This document shows positions 17,850 to 28,037 of a stretch of 47,793 nucleotides of DNA, piece after piece. How positions within the stretch are numbered: position 1 is the stretch's first letter; each line of letters opens with the position of its first letter. The stretch is from the NCBI GenBank assembly GCA_020072765.1, contig JAIQGD010000024.1:1-47793 (forward strand), written 5' to 3'. The stretch comes from Terriglobia bacterium. GTDB lineage: Bacteria > Acidobacteriota > Terriglobia > Acidiferrales > UBA7541. The notes beneath the pieces are model-generated. The model searched no databases. It had not been told where the DNA came from and saw only the letters and a list, made by a program, of their open reading frames with translations. The position numbers and the translations under genes were made by a program.

Positions 17850-17910
17850 TCCGCCCTTCTCTTGCTTTCTCTGCGTCCTCTGCGCCTCTGCGGTGAGTCG
17901 CCTTTCTCCG
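17850..17910. repeat. CTCTGCG(C/T)CCTCTGCG-type low-complexity repeat
   Basis: A stretch rich in tctgcgtcctctgcgcctct units lies in the 240-bp gap between hpt and the divergent cyclodeaminase-like gene. A diverged relative, in opposite orientation (caccgcagagccgcagac), is near 44690-44725. Such units are scattered through many bacterial genomes and give spurious reading frames; the role is unknown. Confidence 0.45.
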
Positions 17911-17973
17911 CGACCATACGCTAAAAACACGCTGGGACTCCGCCGCGCCTTCGCGTAGTATTCGCAGAGACTC

Positions 17974-18660
17974 ATGGAGAAGAAATCCGCCATGGCAGAT
18001 TCCATTCGGGAATCGACTGTCGAGGAATTTCGCGGTGCGGTAGCCAGCGGCCAGCCGATGCCGGCGGGCGTCTCGGCATCGGCGGTCTCGGCCAGCTTCG
18101 CGCTCGGCCTGGCCGCCAAGGTCCTCGAAGTCAGCGGCAGCAGAAAAGATTTCGCGGGCGATCGCTCGAAACTCAGAGCACTCCTGGCAACCGCACAAAG
18201 TGAATCGCAACGCATGGTGCGATTTGCCGAGGACGATATCGCCGCCTTCCATGCTTACATCGCTGCTGTCCGCCTGCCGCACGCCACCGTCAGCGAACAG
18301 CAGGAACGCGCGCGCGCCATCGCTTCCGCCGTGCGCGTGGCGATCGACGTCCCCCTGGGCGCCGCACAAGCTGCGGCTGCGGGCATCGCTCTCTGCGCGG
18401 ATGCGGCGGGAATGGCTCACCCGGGAGTCGCCGCCGATCTCGGTGCGGCGGCCGCGCTGCTCGCCAGCGCGCTGCGCGTCTTTCTTCTGTGCGCCGACTC
18501 CAATGTCCAGCAACTGCCGTCTGGGTCGGCGCTGGATGAGGCGGCCGGCAGCGGGCGGCGTGCATGGGAAACGAAAGCTTTTCGGCAGGCTGACTCAGTC
18601 CTGCAGCAGGTGGAAGCCGCGATCCATGCGAAGCGGAAAACGGAAACTTCCAAATCGTGA
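17974..18660 (+). CDS. Cyclodeaminase/cyclohydrolase family protein (FTCD C-terminal-like)
   Basis: The 228-residue helical protein resembles the stand-alone cyclodeaminase domain of formiminotransferase-cyclodeaminase and the FchA-type methenyl-THF cyclohydrolases. Supporting segments are GQPMPAGVSASAVSASFALGLAAKVLEVS and RMVRFAEDDIAAFHAYIAAVRLP, followed by long helices (VAIDVPLGAAQAAAAG, LGAAAALLASALRVFLL). It would act on 5,10-methenyl- or formimino-THF in the cytoplasm. The formate-THF ligase gene lies 300 bp away in convergent orientation, which supports a one-carbon role. An alternative ATG is at 17992. Which of the two reactions it performs is not decidable here. Confidence 0.8.
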   Translation: MEKKSAMADSIRESTVEEFRGAVASGQPMPAGVSASAVSASFALGLAAKVLEVSGSRKDFAGDRSKLRALLATAQSESQRMVRFAEDDIAAFHAYIAAVRLPHATVSEQQERARAIASAVRVAIDVPLGAAQAAAAGIALCADAAGMAHPGVAADLGAAAALLASALRVFLLCADSNVQQLPSGSALDEAAGSGRRAWETKAFRQADSVLQQVEAAIHAKRKTETSKS

Positions 18661-18694
18661 GTGTACTTGAGGCCCGGCCCAAGAGGACAAACCA

Positions 18695-18916
18695 ATGAGC
18701 CGGCTAACGCTGTTCGGACTCTTCGCCGTGACGGCGATGCTGGTATGCTACGCGCTGGAGAAGCGCAGCCGGTGGTACGTCTTGTTGTTCGCGGTTTCGT
18801 GCGCGCTCGGATCGGTTTACGGCTTCCTGCAAGGGGCATGGCCGTTCGGGCTGGTCGAAGTGGTGTGGGCGGTGGTGGCGCTGCAGCGCTGGTGGACCGC
18901 CACCAGCACCCACTAG
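18695..18916 (+). CDS. Small membrane protein of unknown function
   Basis: The product has 73 residues: two hydrophobic segments (LFGLFAVTAMLVCYAL and YVLLFAVSCALGSVYGFL), a basic KRSR turn between them, and a third amphipathic helix (LVEVVWAVVALQRWW). An RBS-like aagagga precedes the ATG. It starts 34 bp after the cyclodeaminase-like gene on the same strand and may be cotranscribed with it. Hydrophobic pattern, RBS and spacing make it likely real. I do not recognise a named domain. Confidence 0.7.
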   Translation: MSRLTLFGLFAVTAMLVCYALEKRSRWYVLLFAVSCALGSVYGFLQGAWPFGLVEVVWAVVALQRWWTATSTH

Positions 18917-18947
18917 GCCGCAGCGCCGCTAATACTTCCCGCCTACC

Positions 18948-20846
<1,899 letters not shown>

Positions 20847-21048
20847 TCGTTTTTCCTCCCCGAAGGAACAGTCTATGTAGATTGACGATCAGAACTCGCG
20901 CCGGCCGCAGCGCCGTGCGCTCGTACGGTCTTCCTGAAGCCCGCTATGCAAACAGATACCGTATATGCAGCGTCGCGGGGTTGTCAAGGCTCCTCTTGCG
21001 CATATCAACCGCTTGGCGTCAATTCGCGCCTCTACCCCGTGCCCGGTG
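20847..21048. other. Left part of the fhs/porin intergenic region
   Basis: This is the first 200 bp of a 780-bp divergent gap and contains the fhs RBS and its probable promoter. I cannot place a confident -35/-10 pair. A reading frame running across the gap (20882-21388) reads through the structured repeat and is not a gene. Confidence 0.4.
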
Positions 21049-21081
21049 CTACCGACGGCGGCCCCTCCAACCGTTCGGTAG
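21049..21081. repeat. Imperfect hairpin, first of three related hairpins around the porin genes
   Basis: CTACCGACGG (21049-21058) pairs with CCGTTCGGTAG (21071-21081), with one bulged T. It resembles the hairpins after porin 1 (22440-22469) and porin 2 (23363-23392), but no porin gene precedes it here. Confidence 0.55.
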
Positions 21082-21115
21082 CCTCCCAGGCGGCCCTGCC
21101 TACTCCACCACCAAG

Positions 21116-21340
21116 TGCCCTCCGATCGTAAGAACTGCCCTCTTGGGCGTTTTGCCGGCCCCGGAGTCAGACAAGCCCCGTGCAACCACAAGCCGCCTAT
21201 GGAGTGCGGCGGCTTGCCGCCCCTTTTCCCAGTCGTGCCCTCCGCCTCGCGGGTGCCACGGCGAAGCAAGCTTCGCCGGGCAGAAGCACAGCCAAACGGT
21301 GCCGCGCCAAAGCGGGGGCCAGCTCCCGCACTCCAAAGAG
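21116..21340 (+). repeat. Multibranched structured repeat, copy A
   Basis: A closing stem GGAGTGCGG (21201-21209)/CCGCACTCC (21326-21334) encloses hairpins GGCGG/CCGCC (21208-21221), GGCGAAGC/GCTTCGCC (21260-21277) and a 7-bp hairpin at 21312-21329. A leader with atcgtaagaact (21125-21136) is shared with copy B at 23441-23655. No protein is encoded. The pattern is that of a folded, mobile-looking intergenic element. Confidence 0.7.
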
Positions 21341-21480
21341 CCCCCCGAATACACCCGTAGTTTTCAGCGCGCCTCTGGAGGACCCTAAAAGTGATGCTCG
21401 CTTAAACAAGCTATGTGCCCATGAAATCAATTAGTTAGCTGCCATGTTGTTGCCATGGAAACAAGTACCAGTACCATCCT

Positions 21481-21508
21481 TTGACTCTGCTACCTATACC
21501 CGGATAAT
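21481..21508 (+). promoter_or_regulatory. Candidate promoter of the tandem beta-barrel genes
   Basis: TTGACT (21481-21486) and GATAAT (21503-21508) are separated by 16 bp. The predicted start near 21515 gives a leader of about 115 nt before the first ATG. This is the best sigma-70-like match in the region. Confidence 0.5.
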
Positions 21509-21628
21509 CAGCCTTACCGCCAGAGCCATTCCGAAGAGCAGCGACGGCAGCAGGACCCCAAGACGCACCGCCTCACTGCTCTGACGACTGCCTCGCCGGG
21601 GACTTTAAATACTGACAAGGAGAATTGA

Positions 21629-22423
21629 ATGAATCGGCTCACACTGAAGATCGGCGCGGTGGCACTGGCCCTGACAGCGGGCCTGTTTGCCCTCGCTCCC
21701 GCAGGCTTGGCGCAGGATAAAGACTGGAAGGGCTTCTACGTCGGCGGCAACGTCGGCGGCGCGTTCGGCAGTTCCGACCCGCGAACCTCCGTCTCGGACC
21801 CAACGTTGAGCTACTACCCTGATTTGATCACGCAAGGCCAGGTAACCACCGCCGGCATCCAGCATCTGGGCCCCAACGGCGTTACCGGTGGCGGCCAGAT
21901 CGGCTACGACTTCCAGCACGGTCATTTCCTCCTGGGAGGCGAGTTCGATTTCGGCGGCATGAGCTTGAACAGTTCCAAGGCCGCTGGCGCTACCTTTACC
22001 GGCTACGCGTTTACGTTCACAGTCACCCAAAGCATGAAGACGAGCTGGCTGATGACCGCACGGCCCCGCGTCGGCTATGCAGGTAAGCGCGTCCTGGTGT
22101 ACGGCACTGGCGGTCTAGCAGCGACCAACCTCAACTACCAGGAAGCCTATGTCGACACCGCTGGACCAGGAGGTGGCGCAACCGAAAACGGTGGCATCAA
22201 GAAGACGCAGACCGGCTTCGCCGCTGGCGGCGGTATCGAGTACAAGATGGGATCGCACTGGTCGCTGAAGGGCGAATACCTCTACGCCAGCTTTGGCAAC
22301 GTCAAGACCACCAGCACGAACCTTACGGGCATCTCACTCGCCACTTTCCCCCTGGCCGTCTTCACTCACGGAGCCAACCTGCACGCCAACATCGCGCGCG
22401 CAGGCATCAACTTCCGCTTCTAA
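21629..22423 (+). CDS. Outer-membrane beta-barrel protein, copy 1
   Basis: The 264-residue product has a clear signal peptide (MNRLTLKIGAVALALTAGLF, then ALAPAGLAQ with cleavage near residue 29). A small OmpA/Omp25-like beta-barrel follows: WKGFYVGGNVGGAFG as strand 1, GGGQIGYDFQHGHFLLGGEFDF, RPRVGYAGKRVLVYGTGGLA, GGGIEYKMGSHWSLKGEYLY, and a final strand ending in Phe (ARAGINFRF). Such barrels act as small porins or surface proteins. A strong RBS (aaggag) precedes the ATG. It is a tandem paralogue of the next gene: membrane strands are nearly identical while loops at about 48-70 and 110-120 differ. Confidence 0.88.
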   Translation: MNRLTLKIGAVALALTAGLFALAPAGLAQDKDWKGFYVGGNVGGAFGSSDPRTSVSDPTLSYYPDLITQGQVTTAGIQHLGPNGVTGGGQIGYDFQHGHFLLGGEFDFGGMSLNSSKAAGATFTGYAFTFTVTQSMKTSWLMTARPRVGYAGKRVLVYGTGGLAATNLNYQEAYVDTAGPGGGATENGGIKKTQTGFAAGGGIEYKMGSHWSLKGEYLYASFGNVKTTSTNLTGISLATFPLAVFTHGANLHANIARAGINFRF

Positions 22424-22439
22424 CCCTTAACCTTGGGCG

Positions 22440-22469
22440 CTATCGGGCGGCCAGACAGCCGCCCGGTAG
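22440..22469 (+). terminator. Hairpin after porin copy 1
   Basis: CTATCGGGCGGC (22440-22451) pairs with GCCGCCCGGTAG (22458-22469), 12 bp with one G-T pair and a 6-nt loop, 16 bp after the stop. No T tract follows, so it may be an mRNA 3'-end stabiliser or processing site rather than a simple terminator. Confidence 0.55.
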
Positions 22470-22551
22470 CCTCTCGGCCATCCCTTAATTGCGTTTCACT
22501 GATCGGACGACTGCATAACTGGCAAGTCTAAATACCTAAAAGGAGAAAGTA

Positions 22552-23346
22552 ATGAATCGACTCATGCTGAAAATCGGCGCGGTGGCCTTGGCCCTGACGG
22601 CAGGCCTGTTTGCCCTCGCTCCGGCAGGCTTGGCGCAAGATAATGACTGGAAGGGCTTTTACGTTGGCGGCAACGTGGGCGGCGCGTTCGGCAGTTCCGA
22701 TGCGATGACCACCATCTCCGACCCGACGAGCATTTATGTGCCAGGCGTAGTCAGTCAAGTGAACAGCTTGGCCCCGCTGCATCCGGACTCCAACGGCATC
22801 ACCGGCGGCGGCCAGATCGGCTACAACTTCCAGCATGGTCATTTCCTGCTTGGCGGTGAGTTTGATTTCGGGAGCTTGAGCCTGAACAAGACCGTCAGCT
22901 CCACGAACATTTGGAACTGCTGCGCCCCCAGCACCTTCGTGCTCACGCAGTCGATGAAGACCAGCTGGCTCGTCACTCTGCGGCCGCGCGTCGGTTATGC
23001 CACCAAACGCGTTCTCGTGTACGGCACCGTCGGCCTGGCCATGACCAACGTGAACTACCAGGCCACTTTTACCGACAACTCCAACGCCTATCCGGAGGTC
23101 GAGAACGGCGGCGTCAACAAGACCCAGAGCGGCTATGCCGCCGGCGGCGGGATCGAGTATAAAATCAGCTCCCGTTGGTCGCTGAAGGGCGAATACCTCT
23201 ATGGCGGGTTTGGCAGCGTCAAGGCCACCAGCAACAATCTCGCCATGCTCCCCCCGGGAGCCGCCACTTTACCCGGCATCACCTTCATCCACATGGCCAA
23301 CCTGCATGCCAACGTCGCGCGCGCAGGCGTCAACTTCCGCTTCTAA
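22552..23346 (+). CDS. Outer-membrane beta-barrel protein, copy 2
   Basis: This 264-residue paralogue of the preceding gene has an almost identical signal peptide and the same barrel strands (WKGFYVGGNVGGAFGSSD, GGGQIGYNFQHGHFLLGGEF, SMKTSWLVTLRPRVGY, GGGIEYKISSRWSLKGEYLY, ARAGVNFRF). The predicted surface loops are quite different; one contains an adjacent Cys pair (NIWNCCAPS) absent from copy 1. The RBS aaaggaga precedes the ATG. Similarity also extends into about 50 bp of upstream DNA, so the duplication included the leader. It may be read from the copy 1 promoter or its own. Confidence 0.88.
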   Translation: MNRLMLKIGAVALALTAGLFALAPAGLAQDNDWKGFYVGGNVGGAFGSSDAMTTISDPTSIYVPGVVSQVNSLAPLHPDSNGITGGGQIGYNFQHGHFLLGGEFDFGSLSLNKTVSSTNIWNCCAPSTFVLTQSMKTSWLVTLRPRVGYATKRVLVYGTVGLAMTNVNYQATFTDNSNAYPEVENGGVNKTQSGYAAGGGIEYKISSRWSLKGEYLYGGFGSVKATSNNLAMLPPGAATLPGITFIHMANLHANVARAGVNFRF

Positions 23347-23362
23347 CTCGTAGCGCCCGGCG

Positions 23363-23392
23363 CTATCGGACGGCCCCAGGGCCGTCCGATAG
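23363..23392 (+). terminator. Perfect 14-bp hairpin after porin copy 2
   Basis: CTATCGGACGGCCC (23363-23376) and GGGCCGTCCGATAG (23379-23392) are perfect inverted repeats with only CA between them. It lies 16 bp after the stop codon, like the hairpin after copy 1. No T tract is present; it may work in both directions or stabilise the 3' end. Confidence 0.6.
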
Positions 23393-23440
23393 TCTCCGAG
23401 CGCCTCTTACCCTTCGCGCACCCCACACCACCCCTAGGCG

Positions 23441-23655
23441 CCCTCCCATCGTCAAGAACTTCCCTGTTTCGGCACGTTGAGTCAGAAGCCTCCGTGCGAG
23501 TGCAAGGTGCGTATGGAGTGCGGCGGCTTGCCGCCGCTTTACCCCCCTCGTGGCAGCCTCCTCGCGGGTGTCCCGGCGAAGCAAGCTTCGCCGGGCGGAG
23601 ACGGAAGAAAATTGTGTCTCATGAAAGCGGGAGCAATCTCCCGCACTCCAAAGAT
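23441..23655 (+). repeat. Multibranched structured repeat, copy B
   Basis: The closing stem GGAGTGCGG (23515-23523)/CCGCACTCC (23641-23649) is identical to copy A. The central hairpin is extended to 11 bp (23572-23582/23585-23595, CCCGGCGAAGC with GCTTCGCCGGG). The third hairpin is GCGGGAG/CTCCCGC (23627-23644). Stem sequences are kept while single-stranded parts differ from copy A, which argues for selection on the fold or a recent common source. Confidence 0.7.
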
Positions 23656-23936
23656 TCTGCGGCATCCGATTCCCGCGCCGGTCTGCGCGTTTGATTCGCT
23701 ACGGCTGAACAAACGATGGAAGGTGGGGACGAAGGAGTTGCCTGGGGCGGTGGGTGGCCTGCTCGTGCCTGCGACTGGTCAAGCGCAATGCCGCGCAGCG
23801 CGAAACAAGCGGTGAAGGAATCGGAAGCGGCGACTCCTGCGCGGACACTGTGCCATCGCGGAGCCGAGCGGCGGGCTCCGGTTGGCCGGAATCCCGCTGC
23901 CCTGCCCCTGAACTTTCCCCGCCGCCCTAGGAGTGG
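23656..23936. other. Intergenic stretch with nothing recognised
   Basis: These 280 bp lie between structured repeat B and the convergent end of aceA. Reading frames here have no RBS and no family resemblance. I see no repeat or strong terminator. Confidence 0.4.
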
Positions 23937-25268
<1,332 letters not shown>

Positions 25269-25405
25269 GACTGGTGCCTCCTATCAGGCCATAGTGAAGG
25301 TATACGCGCACGAACTCTGTTCGGGCCCGCCAAATCTAAGACTTCCCATCACTCGAACTGGGGTAACGCGAGACGTCGCGTTCGGTTCCCGGACTGGCGC
25401 CGCAC

Positions 25406-25738
25406 TCAAGCGGCCGGAAGCCCTCTCAACGTCAAATCCTCGATCAGATCATCGAGGGCTGCACGGCTCCGTGCGGAAATCGAGGTGAAGCAAATGCCCA
25501 CGCCGTGCCCGTGCGGCTCGCGGCTGCGAATCTCGCCTTGGGCCTCAAAGACGCGCTGGCCCAGGATGCGAACCCGCACCGCAGCGCCCAGCGGCAGATC
25601 TCCGCGGCTGATAAACAGCCCGCTGGGACTCAGGTTGTTGGCGGGATTCTTGCTGTGAATCGTATCCTTGCCAATGCGCAGCTCGATGGGCTTGTCCAAC
25701 GCCGTCCGGGGGTAGGAACGTGTATTCACGCCTTCCAT
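25406..25738 (-). CDS. PilZ-domain protein
   Basis: The 110-residue product is a single PilZ domain, a typical receptor for cyclic di-GMP. The N-terminal YPRTALDKPIEL corresponds to the RxxxR region, with Lys in place of the second Arg, and NLSPSGLFIS corresponds to the (D/N)xSxxG motif. GEIRSREPHGHGVGICFTSIS completes the barrel. A strong RBS (ggaggc) precedes the ATG. It is upstream of aceA on the same strand with a 137-bp gap, so it may be separately transcribed. Whether it still binds c-di-GMP with the Arg-to-Lys change is uncertain. Confidence 0.82.
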   Translation of the reverse strand: MEGVNTRSYPRTALDKPIELRIGKDTIHSKNPANNLSPSGLFISRGDLPLGAAVRVRILGQRVFEAQGEIRSREPHGHGVGICFTSISARSRAALDDLIEDLTLRGLPAA

Positions 25739-25863
25739 GGCTGCCTCCTGCCTGCTGGATCGGCCCAGCGAGCCTGCTCAACCTAGTGTCGCGCCGGACC
25801 ACTTCGGTGCGACACTGTGGGCCATTTTGGCGGCCTAGAACTAGTAAGTCAAACTGATTGTCG

Positions 25864-25891
25864 TTATCGCCGTGATAAGCTTGTGTTATCA
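25864..25891 (+). promoter_or_regulatory. Overlapping TTATC/GATAA dyads upstream of the LysR gene
   Basis: TTATC at 25864-25868, TGATAA at 25873-25878 and TTATCA at 25886-25891 make two overlapping palindromes, TTATC-N5-GATAA and TGATAA-N7-TTATCA. They lie 50-78 bp before the LysR start and about 130 bp before the divergent PilZ start. Their layout fits a LysR-type autoregulatory operator. Confidence 0.5.
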
Positions 25892-25941
25892 TCTAACCAG
25901 CATCGAATTCGGCTCACTATTGAGCAAAGCACGAGGTGCGG

Positions 25942-26877
25942 ATGGAAATTGATCAAGTCGAAACTTTTCTGGCCGTGGTCACCTATGGCGGATTTCACCG
26001 CGCGGCCGAGATGCTGCACGTTAGCCAACCGGCGGTGAGCGGACGCATCCGGGCGCTGGAAGAATCGCTCGGGGTCAGCCTCTTCACGCGGGGCCGGGCG
26101 ACGCCCACGCTCTCCCCTGCCGGAAAAGCGTTGCGGCCGCATGCGGAACAGATCCTGCGGACGGTAGCGATGGCGCGCCAGGCCGTACACGAACTGCAGC
26201 CTTTGACCGCCGGAGCGCTGCGCATCGCGGCGTCGCTTTCGGTCTGCACCTACCTGATGCCGGAGGTCATGGAAAGCTACAAGGCCGCCAATCCGAAGGT
26301 GATGGTTCATCTGCGGTCGGGCAATTCCATGCAGGTGCTGAAAATGGTGCTCGACGGCGAGGCCGACATCGGCGTGGCGCGCTCGCTGAACCATCCCGAG
26401 GTCGAGACCATGACGCTGCGCGACGACCCCCTCATTCTGGTGGGAGATCCCGCGCATCCCATGGCGGGCAATCGGCACGCACATCTTGAAGAGGTCGAAG
26501 CATGGCCCCTGATTTTCTACGATCGCGGATCAAGCGACTGGACTCTGACGCAGGGCCTGTTCCGCCGCGCCGGTCTATTGCCAAATGTCGTTCTCGAAGT
26601 GGAGACCATTGAGGCGGCCAAGCGCATGGTCGAGCGGAAGCTGGGCTTCAGCTTTCTTCCCCAGATCGCGCTCACGCAGGAACTGCGGCAGGGCAAGCTG
26701 GTGTCGATCGAGATTCTCGATGCCGAGCCGCTCAGCCGCAATCTGGACGTGATCCATCCGCGCCACCGCGCGCTGGCCAAGGAAGCGCAGGACCTTCTGA
26801 ACCTGTTGCGCACCGCGGCCGCGACGGCGTTGGCGCAGGGAAAATCTCCCGCGCAGCACCCGAGCGAAACAGCTTAA
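25942..26877 (+). CDS. LysR-family transcriptional regulator
   Basis: The 311-residue product has the LysR winged-helix DNA-binding domain at residues 1-60 (DQVETFLAVVTYGGFHRAAEML, SQPAVSGRIRALEESLGVSLFTR). A linker helix and a periplasmic-binding-protein-like effector domain follow (about 90-295; LRIAASLSVCTYLMPEVM, GEADIGVARS, IFYDRGSSDW, ERKLGFSFLPQIAL). A GTG six bases upstream is an alternative start. It is divergent from the PilZ gene, and aceA lies beyond, so either could be a target. The effector is unknown. Confidence 0.92.
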   Translation: MEIDQVETFLAVVTYGGFHRAAEMLHVSQPAVSGRIRALEESLGVSLFTRGRATPTLSPAGKALRPHAEQILRTVAMARQAVHELQPLTAGALRIAASLSVCTYLMPEVMESYKAANPKVMVHLRSGNSMQVLKMVLDGEADIGVARSLNHPEVETMTLRDDPLILVGDPAHPMAGNRHAHLEEVEAWPLIFYDRGSSDWTLTQGLFRRAGLLPNVVLEVETIEAAKRMVERKLGFSFLPQIALTQELRQGKLVSIEILDAEPLSRNLDVIHPRHRALAKEAQDLLNLLRTAAATALAQGKSPAQHPSETA

Positions 26878-26929
26878 TCTCGCGCGGCGACGTGAGCTTG
26901 AGCGGACCGCGGACACGCACGGCCCTTTG

Positions 26930-27544
26930 CTATTCGACCCGGCAAAAGCAATAGAGGAACTGCTGGGTTGCGCCGGATGGCGTGTGGTGCAGCTCGCCTA
27001 AGCTCTCGACCAGCCGGAAGTGCGCGCCAAACTCATGGTGCAGCGATTCGGCGTCATACCGGACCACATCGAGCCCGCTGCACCGGTTGGGCCCTTCCGG
27101 CCCGAACGCACCAACGATGACGTGGCCGCCGGGTTTTACGGCGCGGGCGACCTGGCGCACGTAGGCGACGCGCTGTTCCGGCGCAGTGAGAAAATGGAAT
27201 ACCGCGCGGTCGTGCCACACGTCGTACGCGCACGGCTCGAGCGCGGCTGCCGTGACATCCGCGGTGAGCCAATGCACCTGCTCCGCCAGCGCCCCCAGCC
27301 GTTTTTTCGTTGTGTCGATGGCGACCTGAGAGATATCGAGGATGGTGATGTTCCGGTATCCGCGCGCCAGAAGGTCATCGACGAGCGTCGATTCCCCGCC
27401 TCCGACGTCGATGATCGAGGCGGACTTTTCCCGCGCCGCCCGCTCGATCAAGCTGAGCGATGTTTCCAGATGCGGGCGGTACCAGCTCAGCGTCTCCGGG
27501 GCCTTGCTGCTATAAATCTTCTCCCAATGCGTTTTCGTGTCCAT
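26930..27544 (-). CDS. Class I SAM-dependent methyltransferase
   Basis: From the ATG at 27544 the product has 204 residues and begins MDTKTHWEKIYSSKAPETLSW, typical of small tellurite-resistance/thiopurine-like methyltransferases. Motif I is IIDVGGGESTLVDDLLARGY, motif II ITILDISQVAI, and DVWHDRAVFHFLTAPEQR and VKPGGHVIVGAFGPEGP follow. The C-terminus SGATQQFLYCFCRVE is a beta strand of the fold. The substrate is unknown. It is convergent with the LysR gene and upstream of the small secreted Cys protein on the same strand. Confidence 0.88.
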   Translation of the reverse strand: MDTKTHWEKIYSSKAPETLSWYRPHLETSLSLIERAAREKSASIIDVGGGESTLVDDLLARGYRNITILDISQVAIDTTKKRLGALAEQVHWLTADVTAAALEPCAYDVWHDRAVFHFLTAPEQRVAYVRQVARAVKPGGHVIVGAFGPEGPNRCSGLDVVRYDAESLHHEFGAHFRLVESLGELHHTPSGATQQFLYCFCRVE

Positions 27545-27615
27545 GCGGTTTTCGCGCTGCAGCCGGGCGAATGCGAACACTCGCCCGGCTACCTTTGTTT
27601 CATTATCGCACGGCG

Positions 27616-27963
27616 CTACTTGGCCGGCGTGACGGACTCGACCGTCACGGTGCTGCCGGTGACCGTGCCCTTCACCGTCACTTTCTGCGCGGCGTACTTA
27701 TACATCTCCGCTTCGTGGCCCTGCAGCGTATAAACCTTCTTGTCCACCACGAGGGCGTATTTCTCGCCGCCCTTCACGCAGCCGCGCGTGCACTCCGCGG
27801 CGCTTTTGTCCTTGGCCATGTGCTGGGCGCCGCACATGGCATCGCTGACCACGCCGGTGAGCGTCGTCGCCGCGCCCGCCGCCTGCACCTGCATGGCGAC
27901 GGCCCAGAATAGAACCGCCACCGCCAACATCCCAATGACCTTTCCCGAGAATGTCTTCGCCAT
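27616..27963 (-). CDS. Small secreted Cys-containing protein, paralogue 1
   Basis: From the ATG at 27963, preceded by the strong RBS aaggagga, the product has 115 residues: a signal peptide (residues 1-28, ending VQAAGA) and a compact domain of about 85 residues. Key features are VSDAMCGAQHM and a CTRGC motif followed by VKGGEKYALVVDKKVYTL and YAAQKVTVKGTV. A paralogue at 38131-38517 shares the SDxxC, CxxxCVK and YAAQKV parts. Last in the CusCBA strand run, it could bind or chaperone metal in the periplasm; that is inference. I do not recognise a named domain. Confidence 0.75.
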   Translation of the reverse strand: MAKTFSGKVIGMLAVAVLFWAVAMQVQAAGAATTLTGVVSDAMCGAQHMAKDKSAAECTRGCVKGGEKYALVVDKKVYTLQGHEAEMYKYAAQKVTVKGTVTGSTVTVESVTPAK

Positions 27964-28037
27964 CGTCCTCTTCCTCCTTCGCCGTTTGAGATGACTTCTG
28001 CTTGCTCTACTTTCCGCCAAAGAAACAACTGCATGGC

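Noticed and set aside
20882-21388. Open frame across the fhs-porin intergenic region
   Set aside because: It reads through the hairpin and the structured repeat and has no family match or RBS.
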